A DNA stretch of 64,000 nt from positions 897,001 through 961,000 of the forward strand of contig NZ_CP015348.1 in assembly GCF_002109325.1 (NCBI RefSeq). Reading direction: 5' to 3'. Position 1 is the stretch's first letter, and each line of letters starts with the position of its first letter. Below are positions 32,082 to 41,160 of the stretch, piece by piece. This stretch comes from Sporosarcina ureae. GTDB lineage: Bacteria > Bacillota > Bacilli > Bacillales_A > Planococcaceae. Position numbers and translations under genes: made by a program. The notes under the pieces were generated by a model. The model was not told the DNA's origin. It saw nothing but the letters and a program-made list of their open reading frames with translations, and did no database searches.

Positions 32082-32396
32082 TTAAAGTTTTCGATTCTTG
32101 TAGACATCATAATGAACTTTCGCATCGCCTTGCAAGGAGGATGTATTGGTAACGATAAGCATGCAAGATTTGCCTTCATCCTGTAATCGGCGAGCGATAA
32201 CAAATCCGTCTCCGCCATTATTACCTGCACCTGCGAACACGAGGAATCTTGTGTCAGGCTTATCACGGGTCAGTTTTAACAGCTCATCAGTCACTTTCAT
32301 GCCGGCGTTTTCCATAAGAATCGCCCCCGGCAGTCCAAGCGTTTCAATCGCATAATGATCCATCCGTCGCATATCCTCTCGTCCCACTGCAAACAT
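32082..32396 (-). pseudogene. nnrE: N-terminal part of NAD(P)HX epimerase, cut by an in-frame stop
   Basis: The 104 residues after ATG at 32396 (AGGGAG upstream) are the first half of a YjeF_N epimerase: DHYAIETLGLPGAILMENAG and FAGAGNNGGDGFVIARRL. A TAA at 32084-32082 interrupts the domain, and the rest continues in the same frame in the next entry. Either this is a nonsense mutation, a base-call error, or two peptides that reassemble. NnrE epimerises R-NAD(P)HX for the dehydratase. Confidence 0.8.
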
Positions 32397-32446
32397 TGAC
32401 TTCACTCCCTATAGTTGATGGAATTTTACTGACATCTTGCATACAG

Positions 32447-33229
32447 TCAAACCTCTCGGATACGCACAGCAGACGGATGGACCAAATCAATCTGCCACCA
32501 TTTCCATTTAAAATTCAACTTCCCGATGACTGCGATCTGATACACTTTGTCAAACTCAACATCATCTTTATTCGAACCTCTATATATTTGCGTTCTATAT
32601 TTCCATTCGCCTAACTTATTCTCTGTCCATAATTTGAGTAAGTAATAAGTGAATTTCTTCCCTTTTTTATTTACAGCTTCTTTTTCAGTCACTTCCAATT
32701 TAACTTTTCCATATAAAAGACGGATATCTGTTCCGTCAGATGCGTCAATCCAGCTCGTTAAACTTTTTCTTCTGATTGCTTTCACTTCTTGAAGCTCTTT
32801 TTTATCCCCATGAATCAACATCGGATTTTGCTCTTCTTTAGTCGTTTTCTGGTTATGATCCTGCTGTCTCGATTGTCGATGTGTATTCTTAAATAGAATG
32901 CGCATCATGGAATCCAGCTTATCTTGGACTTTATCGTAGTTGAGATTTTCCACATACTTCTCTATCAATTTCTTAGATGCATACTCATACATATAAGAGC
33001 ATCCTTCACGATGGTCCGAAGTGGGTTTCTTTTTCAAATGGGTCCTTGCCGAAGATGATTTACTCACTAAAAACAAATCCGCCATTTCACATTCGGGACA
33101 TCGCATGAAGCCTTCATATGGAGAATAGTCGCCCTGATTAGCAATGGCGTAATCTACTACCTCTTCTATAAAATGATTCTCATCCGTTTTAGTATAATAA
33201 AATTCTTCGAAGCTTTTTGATTTCACCAT
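32447..33229 (-). CDS. Hypothetical protein with zinc-ribbon-like N-terminus
   Basis: A 260-residue, lysine-rich, soluble protein. Near residue 43 it has RCPECEMADLFLV and, 30 residues on, HREGCSYMYEY, a Cys/His set that could bind zinc. A polar linker (about 110-150) separates a C-terminal part with strands such as IRLLYGKVKLEVTEKE and VYQIAVIGKLNFKWKWWQIDL, which could be an OB-like fold. GGAGGGATGGT precedes the ATG. It lies 50 bases upstream of the NnrE piece. Function unknown. Confidence 0.7.
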   Translation of the reverse strand: MVKSKSFEEFYYTKTDENHFIEEVVDYAIANQGDYSPYEGFMRCPECEMADLFLVSKSSSARTHLKKKPTSDHREGCSYMYEYASKKLIEKYVENLNYDKVQDKLDSMMRILFKNTHRQSRQQDHNQKTTKEEQNPMLIHGDKKELQEVKAIRRKSLTSWIDASDGTDIRLLYGKVKLEVTEKEAVNKKGKKFTYYLLKLWTENKLGEWKYRTQIYRGSNKDDVEFDKVYQIAVIGKLNFKWKWWQIDLVHPSAVRIREV

Positions 33230-33390
33230 ACCATCCCTCCTGCCATAAAATAAAATACTTATATGAGTCCATATTCCGTGTCTATTATCTCATATCTATC
33301 TATTCAAATGGTACCAGGACCACAAACAATTCAGAATGTTTATGCTATGATACACATAACCAATACTACTCTATTAAAAGAGGTGAGCGA

Positions 33391-33942
33391 ATGAATTTCA
33401 TGGCTTGGTTGATTATTGCTTGTGAAATAGGTTTTTGGGTCGTTATTCTTGCCGGTCTTATTACACGCTATGTATTCAACAAAAAACGGCTCGGCTTATT
33501 TTTTCTAGCGTTAACACCAGTCATCGATTTACTCTTGCTAGTCGTCACGGCTACCGATTTATATAACGGCGCTGTTGCCACACAAGTTCATGCCATTGCG
33601 GCGATCTATCTCGGAGTATCGATCGCATTCGGAAAAAGCATGATTCACTGGGCGGACGAACGCTTTCTTTACTACGTCAAGAAAGAAGGCACAAAACCTG
33701 CGAAGAAAACAGGATATGCCCATGCGCGCCATTCCGTAAAAGGTGCGTTGCAACATGTACTAGCATTTATCATCGGTGGCGGGTTCTTGTTTGTCATGAT
33801 TTACCTAATTGGAGATACCAATAAAACCGAAGCACTTTCTCAAATGCTGAAGTTATGGGCGCTCATCGTTGGCCTTGATATGGTCGTCTCACTCTCCTAC
33901 TTCATTTGGCCACGGGCTGAAAAAGTTCATCGGCATAGGTAA
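33391..33942 (+). CDS. Uncharacterised integral membrane protein
   Basis: From the ATG at 33391 (AGAGGTGAG upstream) the protein has 183 residues with about five hydrophobic segments, at residues 2-22, 32-50, 60-80, 120-142 and 150-170. A basic loop lies between segments 3 and 4. An in-frame extension to 33217 has no ribosome site. It resembles small conserved membrane proteins of Bacillales (YmcC-like in layout), but I cannot assign a role. Confidence 0.7.
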   Translation: MNFMAWLIIACEIGFWVVILAGLITRYVFNKKRLGLFFLALTPVIDLLLLVVTATDLYNGAVATQVHAIAAIYLGVSIAFGKSMIHWADERFLYYVKKEGTKPAKKTGYAHARHSVKGALQHVLAFIIGGGFLFVMIYLIGDTNKTEALSQMLKLWALIVGLDMVVSLSYFIWPRAEKVHRHR

Positions 33943-34255
33943 CACGCTGTTCTTAAAGAGATACGAGGTGCGGTACATGCGGAGTAAACAATATGTAGCA
34001 CGGCAGATTGTAAATCACCTTTTATTTGATGAACAAATTAACAACAGCACATAACTAAATGCGCCACAGCTAATTGTGTTATTAAATTTCCTTATGAATG
34101 GATAAGTGGGATGGCACCAGAGAATATATTTCGGGGGAATTTAATACGTCGAAGTTAAAAAAGGGTTTTTATGTTAAAATGGATTGTAAGAGATTGGCTT
34201 GTTAAGCAAACGGGCCAGTTAGCTTAAGAAAGAACGTTCAAAGGGGGATTGCAAA
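33943..34255. other. Intergenic region without a supported gene
   Basis: A 25-codon frame starting at 33977 (MRSKQYVARQIVNHL) follows a GAGGTG, but it is too short to call. The rest is AT-rich and probably holds the promoter of the next small gene. Confidence 0.3.
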
Positions 34256-34435
34256 TTGCAAAAGACAACATATTTATTAATTACAATTTTAATAATGCAT
34301 TTAATTACAATCGCAAATATAACAATCTTTAATGGGGATTGGAATGGTATAGTGATGGCAGTTAATACAGTTTTACTTGTTCTAGCCTTCGGTTTAGTTT
34401 TACCGATAAAGAATAAAAAGAAAGTTAATAATTAA
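34256..34435 (+). CDS. Small two-helix membrane protein
   Basis: A 59-residue protein starting at TTG; AAAGGGGGAT ends six bases upstream. It has two hydrophobic segments (about residues 5-25 and 31-50) and a basic end (KNKKKVNN). It is monocistronic, followed by a dispersed repeat. No family is recognised. Confidence 0.6.
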   Translation: MQKTTYLLITILIMHLITIANITIFNGDWNGIVMAVNTVLLVLAFGLVLPIKNKKKVNN

Positions 34436-34444
34436 CTACTCAAT

Positions 34445-34633
34445 TATCGGGCGCGATTGTCGCATACGCTTTTTGTACTCACTTAGTTGATCTTCGTTAC
34501 AGCCAGCCACTCCGGGAGGATCAGCGAAAGCCGTAACGAAGAACGGCTTTTGCGAGTAAAAGCGTAGCGTTAGGAGCACATCTTTGCACTAGCCCACCCA
34601 TAGGACACGCGTCCGGCTGCAACGCAGATCAAC
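34445..34633. repeat. Dispersed intergenic repeat, copy 1
   Basis: It shares blocks with the inverted copy at 52738: atcgggcgcg, actcacttagttgatc, gggagg and a 20-base-plus block from 34598 that starts cccataggacacgcgtccgg. GTTGATC (34486) and GATCAAC (34627) bound the core as inverted repeats. Here the core also carries an extra hairpin around agccgtaacgaagaacggctt. Confidence 0.75.
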
Positions 34634-34762
34634 AGTTTCAAACCACTACTCCCCTTAGTTCACTCGAGCAGACACTCCAGAAATTTCAGCGAGAGCTGCA
34701 GCAATGAACGACTGGTGTCCACCCTCCACCTCATTCAATGTCCATATTTAAGATGTTCCCCG
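34634..34762. other. Spacer between the repeat and the aminotransferase fusion gene
   Basis: These 129 bases contain no supported gene or clear terminator. Confidence 0.3.
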
Positions 34763-36340
34763 TTACGCACCCCCTACTAAACAACGTAACAATTCCAGAA
34801 ACCTCTCCATCTCCTCATCTGATGGCTCATTCATTGCCGCCACTTGCAACCAATTACGCGTCTGTAAATAACTACTTTCATAATGCGTGCGGTAGCCATT
34901 CAGAAGCAAATCATCACCGAGACGCTTCGAACCTATCTCTTTCGGAAGTACGAACGTCAGAATGCCAGGATTTGTTGACTCTTTCGGCGACAACACCTCC
35001 ACACCTACCCCTTCTACACCCTCACGCAAACGATCTGCGCAATAGCGAATACGCTGAAAACGGCGTTGCGGATCCACTAATAGATTTTCAAGCGCCTGAT
35101 GCAACGCAACTACTGCATTAGACGACTGCGTATACGGAATTCCATCGTATTTCCCATATTGACCGAGATCCAAATAGCGCGGAATCGTATCATCCGGCAC
35201 TATCGCCTCTTGATGGAACACTAGACCAAGCCCCGCGTACGAAGCCAGTCCTTTCCCACTAACTGAAGAAGCGAAATCGACGTCACGCAAATTCACAGGC
35301 ACTGTCCCGATTGAACTCGCACAGTCCACAGCAATCCGAACAGCACGTGCGCGACAAAGTGCTGTAATCTGTTCCAACTCATGCAACACACCCGTCGACG
35401 TTTCACAATGAACCATCCACAGCCAACTATATTCTTGAGCATCCAATTGCTCCGCTAACATTTCCAGCGATAACACTTCGCCCCATTCTTGTTCCAAGCA
35501 ATCAAAAACTAAACCAAAACGCGTCGCATGATCGCATAACCGTTGACCAAATTCTCCATTGACTACAATGAGTCCCCTTCCCCCAATTCTAGTCAACTGA
35601 GCCGCCACCGCATCATTCGCAAGCGTCCCTGTTCCTTGTAACAACTGGACGTAGTTCGCTCCCGTTAAGTCGAGTAATTGACGTTTAACCGTCGCGACTA
35701 ATCGTGTATATTCAGCCGAACGATGGGAAAATGCGTCACGTGCAAAAGCTTCTTTAACATTTTCAGCAATTTTCGGTGGACCTGGCAAAAAATTCACGAC
35801 AGGCGCAACGAGACGTTTCGCCGCACTTTTTTCATACGTGGCGAACGACGATATCATCGGCACATATTTCGCTTCCTCCGTACCGACCGGATCGGCAAAC
35901 GGCTCAAAGCCCATATGATGGTAAAGCTTCAGCTCACGCACTGTACCCGAAATCACCGCGGCATCATATCCCGCTTGCTTGCACCAATTCACTAGCCCCT
36001 GCATCAAACCGAAAAATGCACGACCGCGACGATGTGCTCGATCCACTACAAGTAATCTAATTTCTACAGGATGCTGTGGCTTTTGTTCAAGCCATTCCTC
36101 AATCGGACCAATCTTTTTATCCAATGAAAACGGACGAACTGAACGCAATGCCAACATCCCAACAATTTCATTGTCCTTCAAACAAACGATGTATGTATTT
36201 TCTTCATGAAACGGATCGACCAACAAACGCTGTTCATTGGATGCATGTTGCGGAATTTCTTCCACAAACGCCCGATAATTCAACTGATGAATTCGCTCCG
36301 CATCTTGTGGAAGTACGGCAAGCCGATAATAATAGGTCAT
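34763..36340 (-). CDS. GNAT acyltransferase-class V aminotransferase fusion
   Basis: From the ATG at 36340 (GGAGG upstream) the protein has 525 residues. Residues 1-165 form a GNAT domain resembling N-acyl-amino-acid or acyl-homoserine-lactone synthases (YRLAVLPQDAERIHQLNYRA, FVEEIPQH, RLLVVDRAHRRGR). Residues 180-525 are a class V PLP aminotransferase like alanine-glyoxylate enzymes: VNFLPGPP, LLQGTGTLANDAV, VDCASSIG and the PLP Lys at about 363 in SVSGKGLASYAGLG. It starts 17 bases after a PlsY-like acyltransferase gene, which points to an acyl-amino or lipid-linked product. The exact reaction is unknown. Confidence 0.85.
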   Translation of the reverse strand: MTYYYRLAVLPQDAERIHQLNYRAFVEEIPQHASNEQRLLVDPFHEENTYIVCLKDNEIVGMLALRSVRPFSLDKKIGPIEEWLEQKPQHPVEIRLLVVDRAHRRGRAFFGLMQGLVNWCKQAGYDAAVISGTVRELKLYHHMGFEPFADPVGTEEAKYVPMISSFATYEKSAAKRLVAPVVNFLPGPPKIAENVKEAFARDAFSHRSAEYTRLVATVKRQLLDLTGANYVQLLQGTGTLANDAVAAQLTRIGGRGLIVVNGEFGQRLCDHATRFGLVFDCLEQEWGEVLSLEMLAEQLDAQEYSWLWMVHCETSTGVLHELEQITALCRARAVRIAVDCASSIGTVPVNLRDVDFASSVSGKGLASYAGLGLVFHQEAIVPDDTIPRYLDLGQYGKYDGIPYTQSSNAVVALHQALENLLVDPQRRFQRIRYCADRLREGVEGVGVEVLSPKESTNPGILTFVLPKEIGSKRLGDDLLLNGYRTHYESSYLQTRNWLQVAAMNEPSDEEMERFLELLRCLVGGA

Positions 36341-36357
36341 ACTGATTGCCTCCAATG

Positions 36358-36906
36358 CTAGTTAATGAAATAACTACGATGTGTATAGACGACTAGCGCA
36401 ACCAAACAGATAGCAACAATTCCCGCCCATTCACCGTAGCCAATAAAAATAGCTGGAATAATGGCCGACAGTCCAAGCACAGCCGCTTTCGTTTTCTGAC
36501 GAATCCACGAGTACAACAGCCCTGAAAAAATAAGGGCTAACAGCAAGACAAGTGGCTGAAAGACGATCATACCGCCGAGTAAAGAAGCCGCCCCTTTCCC
36601 TCCACGCAAGCGATGAAACAGCGGAAAACAATGCCCAAGTATGACCGCGAAAAGCATCAACAATATAAGTTCGGGACTGAATCCAAGGGCACGCGAGACG
36701 AGGATCGGCAATGCCCCCTTGGCCGCGTCAAGAAACAACACAATAAAGAACATCGACTTACCGAGCACTCTCCCTGCATTACGCGCTCCTGGATTTCCAC
36801 TACCTTCTACACGTAAATCTAGTCCTTTTCTTTTTCCTATATAAAGCGCAGGCAATATGCTACCGACAACGTACCAAATGATGAAGAAAATGATGAGCTG
36901 TAACAA
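36358..36906 (-). CDS. PlsY-like glycerol-3-phosphate acyltransferase family membrane protein
   Basis: The 182-residue polytopic protein starts at TTG with GGAGG seven bases before it. PlsY motifs are present: GSGNPGARNAGR near residue 36 and RGGKGAASLLGG near 103; the end YTHRSYFIN is a truncated form of the usual HRxNIxRL motif. PlsY transfers acyl groups from acyl phosphate to glycerol-3-phosphate. This protein is about 15 residues short and sits with a GNAT-aminotransferase fusion rather than with parE/parC as housekeeping plsY often does, so it is probably a specialised paralogue. Confidence 0.85.
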   Translation of the reverse strand: MLQLIIFFIIWYVVGSILPALYIGKRKGLDLRVEGSGNPGARNAGRVLGKSMFFIVLFLDAAKGALPILVSRALGFSPELILLMLFAVILGHCFPLFHRLRGGKGAASLLGGMIVFQPLVLLLALIFSGLLYSWIRQKTKAAVLGLSAIIPAIFIGYGEWAGIVAICLVALVVYTHRSYFIN

Positions 36907-37154
36907 ACTTTGGCCTCCAACTATGTTTCTATATACTAGTATCTTTATGTAAATACATAATCTACTTTAATTATATAGTGAAGTGCATCTTTTTCAAATT
37001 GTAAATACAAAAAGCAACTCCGAAATTCTCTAATTGCATTACCTCCTTCTATCTATTCCCCTACTAGGTACCAATAATCATATTCTCACTAATCTAGTTT
37101 ATGAATGAAGGAGGCGGGTAGAAAACACATATAATATGAAAAGGAAGTGATGGT

Positions 37155-38288
37155 ATGAAAGCAGTAACATTTCAAGGAAAGAAGTCGATGGTCACAAAAG
37201 AAGTGAAAGCTCCGAGTATCCAAGAAAATAGTGATGTAATCGTACGCATTACGACAAGTGGTATTTGCGGATCGGATTTGCATCTGTACCATGGTGGGAT
37301 TGTGCCCGAGAAAGATTATGTAGTCGGTCATGAACCGATGGGGATTGTCGAAGAAGTAGGTTCTGAAGTGAAAACATTAAAGAAAGGCGATCGTATCGTC
37401 GTTCCTTTTAATATAGGCTGTGGAGAATGTTTCTTCTGCCAACACGAAATGGAAAGTCAATGTGACGAATCCAATCCGCACGGTGAAGTAGGTGGGTTAT
37501 TTGGTTTTGCTGAGCCAAACGGGAACTTCCCGGGAGGTCAAGCCGAATATTTACGTGTTCCATACGCAGATTTCACGTCATTTAAAGTACCGGAGAACAG
37601 CGAACTAGATGACGAGCATCTTGCCTTACTATCTGATGTTATTCCGACAGCGTATTGGAGTGTACTTCATAGCGGATTGAAAAAAGGCGATACCGCAATT
37701 ATTCTTGGCTCCGGACCTATTGGATTAATGGCGCAGAAGTTTGCTTGGATGCAAGGCGCGAAACGAGTCATTTCAGTGGACCATGTAGATTATCGTTTAG
37801 ACCATGCCAAGAAGACGAATAAAGTAGAAACGTATAATTTTAAAGAACATGACGACATCGGCAAATTATTGCATGAAGAAACGAAAGGTGGCGCAGACGT
37901 CGTCATTGATTGTGTAGGAATGGACGGAACTGTACAACCAGGCGAAACATTCAGATCTAGTGGAGATAACCAATTTGGAACGATCAGCCCGATTGTCACG
38001 GCTTCACAAGTCGTAAGGAAATTTGGTACGGTGCAATTGACAGGTGTCTATGCGACAGACGCCAACAACTTCCCACTGGGTGATTTCTTCACACGCAATG
38101 TTTCTTTGAAAATGGGACAAGCGCCCGTTATTCACTTAATGCCTGAGTTATTTAAAAAGATCGAAGCAAAAGAATTCGATCCGACAGATATTATTACGCA
38201 TAAAGTAAAATTGGAAGACGCAGCAGATGCTTATTCTATTTTTGATAAGAAAGAAGACGGTTGTATCAAAGTATTGATTCAGCCTTAA
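37155..38288 (+). CDS. Zinc-dependent alcohol/formaldehyde dehydrogenase (MDR family)
   Basis: The 377-residue protein has catalytic-zinc residues Cys38 (GICGSDLHLYHGG) and His59 (VGHEPMG), a structural-zinc set Cys89, Cys92, Cys95 and Cys103 (GCGECFFCQHEMESQC), and an NAD-binding Rossmann motif ILGSGPIGLMAQ near residue 182. The central insertion (about 255-290) and overall length match glutathione-independent formaldehyde dehydrogenase-like members. AAGGAAGTGAT precedes the ATG. It is monocistronic with its own terminator. Substrate uncertain. Confidence 0.9.
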   Translation: MKAVTFQGKKSMVTKEVKAPSIQENSDVIVRITTSGICGSDLHLYHGGIVPEKDYVVGHEPMGIVEEVGSEVKTLKKGDRIVVPFNIGCGECFFCQHEMESQCDESNPHGEVGGLFGFAEPNGNFPGGQAEYLRVPYADFTSFKVPENSELDDEHLALLSDVIPTAYWSVLHSGLKKGDTAIILGSGPIGLMAQKFAWMQGAKRVISVDHVDYRLDHAKKTNKVETYNFKEHDDIGKLLHEETKGGADVVIDCVGMDGTVQPGETFRSSGDNQFGTISPIVTASQVVRKFGTVQLTGVYATDANNFPLGDFFTRNVSLKMGQAPVIHLMPELFKKIEAKEFDPTDIITHKVKLEDAADAYSIFDKKEDGCIKVLIQP

Positions 38289-38291
38289 TAT

Positions 38292-38326
38292 AAAAAACGC
38301 GATGAGTTGTTCATCGCGTTTTTTTA
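38292..38326. terminator. Terminator of the alcohol dehydrogenase gene
   Basis: A perfect stem (aaaaaacgcgatga / tcatcgcgtttttt) with a 5-base loop and long T-run; it can also serve the convergent acyl-CoA operon. Confidence 0.9.
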
Positions 38327-38365
38327 TACCTAATATGCTGTTCCATCTTACTCGCCTGCTTTGTT

Positions 38366-39511
38366 TCATAGCCCCATATTCTTCGCAATAATCACTTTCA
38401 TAATTTCATTCGTCCCGGCATAAATCGAACTGACTGCCACATCGCGATACCTTCTAGCGATTTCGTATTCTTCCATATAGCCATAGCCACCATGAAATTG
38501 CATACACTGAATCGCCACGTCTTGTGCCAAATCACTCGTCCACCATTTCGCCATCGATACTTCATCTACGACGTTTTTGCCTTGAATATGCTCGATAATT
38601 AAACGATCAACAAATGTTTGACCAATGATGGCCTTCGTTTGCATCTCTGCCATTTTAAATTGCGTATTTTGGAAATCACCGATCCGCTTGCCGAAAGCCT
38701 GTCGCTCTTTTACATACGCTAATGTAATATCTAGCATTTTCTGTACAGAAGCTACACTTTGAATGGAGCACATTAACCTTTCTTGCTGGAGTTTCTCCAT
38801 CAAATAGTAGAACCCTTTCCCTTCCTCACCCAGAAGGTTTTCTGCCGGAACCGCTACATCTTCAAATATCAATTCACTCGTGTCATTCGCATGCTGTCCT
38901 ACTTTATTGAGTTTCTTCCCTCTTGTAAACCCAGGCATTCCTTCTTCCACTACGAGCAAGCTGATGCCTTTATGAGCAGGTGACGCGGTAGGATCCGTTT
39001 TACAGACGACAATAACGAAGTCGGCAGAAGAGCCATTCGTGATGAATGTCTTTTCTCCATTAATAATATAATGGTCTCCCTTTCTTATCGCAGTCGTCCG
39101 CACTGCAGCGAGATCGGAACCTGTGCCTGGCTCCGTCATTGCAATGGCACTAATCATATCTCCGGTTACAGCTTTCGTGAGCCAACGCTCTTTCTGTTCG
39201 GCCGAACCAAAGGATTGTATATAAGGAATGACAATATCATTATGCAATCCAATTCCACCGATGCCGCTTGCCACTTTTTCAAACTCTTCATTAATGACGA
39301 CAGCATAGCCAAAATCCGCGCCTATCCCGCCGTATTTTTCTTCAACGGATGGTGCGATCAATCCTTGGGCGGCAGCTTTCTTCCAAAATGATCGAGGCAC
39401 TTGCTGTGCTTTCTCCCACTCATCTATATAAGGTACGGCTTCCTTCTGCAAAAACTTCTGCACTGATTTTCGGAGCTGTTCATGCTCTTCCGTCATAAAT
39501 GGTCGCTTCAT
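38366..39511 (-). CDS. Acyl-CoA dehydrogenase
   Basis: The 381-residue protein is of normal length. Family blocks are present: AMTEPGTGSDLAAVRTTA, GEKTFITNGSSADFVIVV, RQAFGKRIGDFQNTQFKMAEM, QFHGGYGYMEEYEIARRYRD and YAGTNEIMKVIIAKN, the last near the usual catalytic-base region. It introduces the 2,3-double bond into an acyl-CoA using FAD and passes electrons to ETF. AGGAGTGG precedes the ATG. It is the last gene of the six-gene operon. Chain preference cannot be read from sequence. Confidence 0.93.
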   Translation of the reverse strand: MKRPFMTEEHEQLRKSVQKFLQKEAVPYIDEWEKAQQVPRSFWKKAAAQGLIAPSVEEKYGGIGADFGYAVVINEEFEKVASGIGGIGLHNDIVIPYIQSFGSAEQKERWLTKAVTGDMISAIAMTEPGTGSDLAAVRTTAIRKGDHYIINGEKTFITNGSSADFVIVVCKTDPTASPAHKGISLLVVEEGMPGFTRGKKLNKVGQHANDTSELIFEDVAVPAENLLGEEGKGFYYLMEKLQQERLMCSIQSVASVQKMLDITLAYVKERQAFGKRIGDFQNTQFKMAEMQTKAIIGQTFVDRLIIEHIQGKNVVDEVSMAKWWTSDLAQDVAIQCMQFHGGYGYMEEYEIARRYRDVAVSSIYAGTNEIMKVIIAKNMGL

Positions 39512-39554
39512 GCATCCGCCACTCCTTTACTCTCCTGTAAGAAAGCTTCTATTT

Positions 39555-41099
39555 TTATACGTGAGGATTAACAGGTCGATTGGAAACTAGTGCTTCCCGA
39601 ATACGATATTTCAATACTTTCCCTGATGCATTTCTCGGGATCTCTTGTTCTTCGATAAATTCAACTGGCACTTTATAATCCGCTAAATGGGTTTTACAGA
39701 ACGCTTTTAACTCTGCATAATCGAGCGTCTCGTCTTTCTTTGCTACTACAATCGCGACTACTTTCTCTCCCCACACCGGGTCCGGTAAGCCGACCACTGT
39801 TGAATCTAGCAGTTGAGGATGTCTATACAGCGCTTGTTCTACTTCCGTTGAGTAGACATTCTCTCCTCCAGAAACGATCATATCTTTCTTTCTGTCTACT
39901 AATGTAACGAAACCGTCTTCGTCGATCGTCGCCAAATCACCGGTATAGAGCCAACCGTTCCGGATCGCTTTCGCCGTTTCTTCTGGTTTATTATAATAGC
40001 CTTTCATGACCATCTCGCTTTGGATAATAAATTCTCCTACTTCACCAGGAAGTATATCCTCATCATGATCATCCACCACGCGTATTTCCGTGTTCAGCGA
40101 AGCTTTTCCACCCGTACCGATTTTATCTTTATGATCTGCTGGCAGAAGAAAAGCACCACCACCTGGTCCGCCTTCTGTCTGACCACACATATTGTAAAAC
40201 TGGTCTGTACTGAAAAGTTTCATGATCTGTTCCAACAAAGCGACAGGCATCGGCGCCGCACCGTATCCACATCGTGTAACAGAAGATAGATCGTATTGCT
40301 GTTTATCTGGAACTTGCAGCAAGAAATTATACATCGTCGGCACACCGAAGAAGAAGCTGATTTTATATTGATCGATTGCTTGTAATACTTTTTGAGGTTC
40401 GAAGTTTTGATGAACGACTTGCGTGCAGCCTAAATAAATTCCTGGTACGAGAAATAAATTCAATTGTGCGGAATGAAACAACGGTGCCGCATGAAGCAAT
40501 ATGTCATCGGGATTGATTTTGAGGATTAAAGAGGTGTTAAAGGCGACATGAAGCACACGGTGATGATCAAATAACGCGCCTTTCGGATAGCCAGTTGTAC
40601 CGGATGTATATAATATTTCTGCATCATCCGCTTCATCGACAGAGATCTCGGGATCATCTGTACGATTTTGTACTACATCTTGATAAAGGACTTGGTCACT
40701 TATTGCTGTAGCACCTGTTGTGATTTTCAAATTGATTTTGCTATTTGTCGCTGTTGCTTGATCGATTAACGAAGCATACTCTTCATCAAACAGCACAACA
40801 CTTGCATCACTGTCATCCAAAATATACGACACTTCAGTAGCGGTTAAGCGGAAATTCACGGGTACTGTAATAGCTCCAGCTTTCAATATGGCATAGTAGA
40901 CGATGATAAATGTATCTGAGTTTTTCATCATAAGCGCGACTTTGTCACCTTTTTTCACGCCATGCTGAATCAGTCCATGTGAAAGTTTATTCACCTCTTG
41001 ATTCAGCTCGCGATACGTATAACGTCGATCCTCATAAATAACTGCTGTTTTCTCAGGTATTCTGCGCGCGTTACGGGAAAGTGATAATCCGATATCCAT
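39555..41099 (-). CDS. Fatty-acid (acyl) CoA ligase, AMP-binding family
   Basis: From the ATG at 41099 (AAAGGGG upstream) the protein has 514 residues. An in-frame extension to 41195 would overlap the preceding gene. ANL-superfamily motifs are clear: ILYTSGTTGYPKGALFDH near residue 165, GWLYTGDLATIDEDG near 375, DRKKDMIVSGGENVYSTEVE and the catalytic Lys in NASGKVLKYRIRE near the end. It activates a carboxylic acid to its CoA thioester via an acyl-AMP, feeding the operon's dehydrogenase and thiolase. Confidence 0.92.
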   Translation of the reverse strand: MDIGLSLSRNARRIPEKTAVIYEDRRYTYRELNQEVNKLSHGLIQHGVKKGDKVALMMKNSDTFIIVYYAILKAGAITVPVNFRLTATEVSYILDDSDASVVLFDEEYASLIDQATATNSKINLKITTGATAISDQVLYQDVVQNRTDDPEISVDEADDAEILYTSGTTGYPKGALFDHHRVLHVAFNTSLILKINPDDILLHAAPLFHSAQLNLFLVPGIYLGCTQVVHQNFEPQKVLQAIDQYKISFFFGVPTMYNFLLQVPDKQQYDLSSVTRCGYGAAPMPVALLEQIMKLFSTDQFYNMCGQTEGGPGGGAFLLPADHKDKIGTGGKASLNTEIRVVDDHDEDILPGEVGEFIIQSEMVMKGYYNKPEETAKAIRNGWLYTGDLATIDEDGFVTLVDRKKDMIVSGGENVYSTEVEQALYRHPQLLDSTVVGLPDPVWGEKVVAIVVAKKDETLDYAELKAFCKTHLADYKVPVEFIEEQEIPRNASGKVLKYRIREALVSNRPVNPHV

Positions 41100-41160
41100 T
41101 ATTGTTGTCCCCTTTCTCTCACTAAACTTCCTGTCGTTTACATACCGCCTACCGATTTTT

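Noticed and set aside
34738-35121. 127-codon plus-strand frame opposite the aminotransferase end
   Set aside because: It is antisense to the class V aminotransferase domain and is Pro/His/Ser-rich without motifs.
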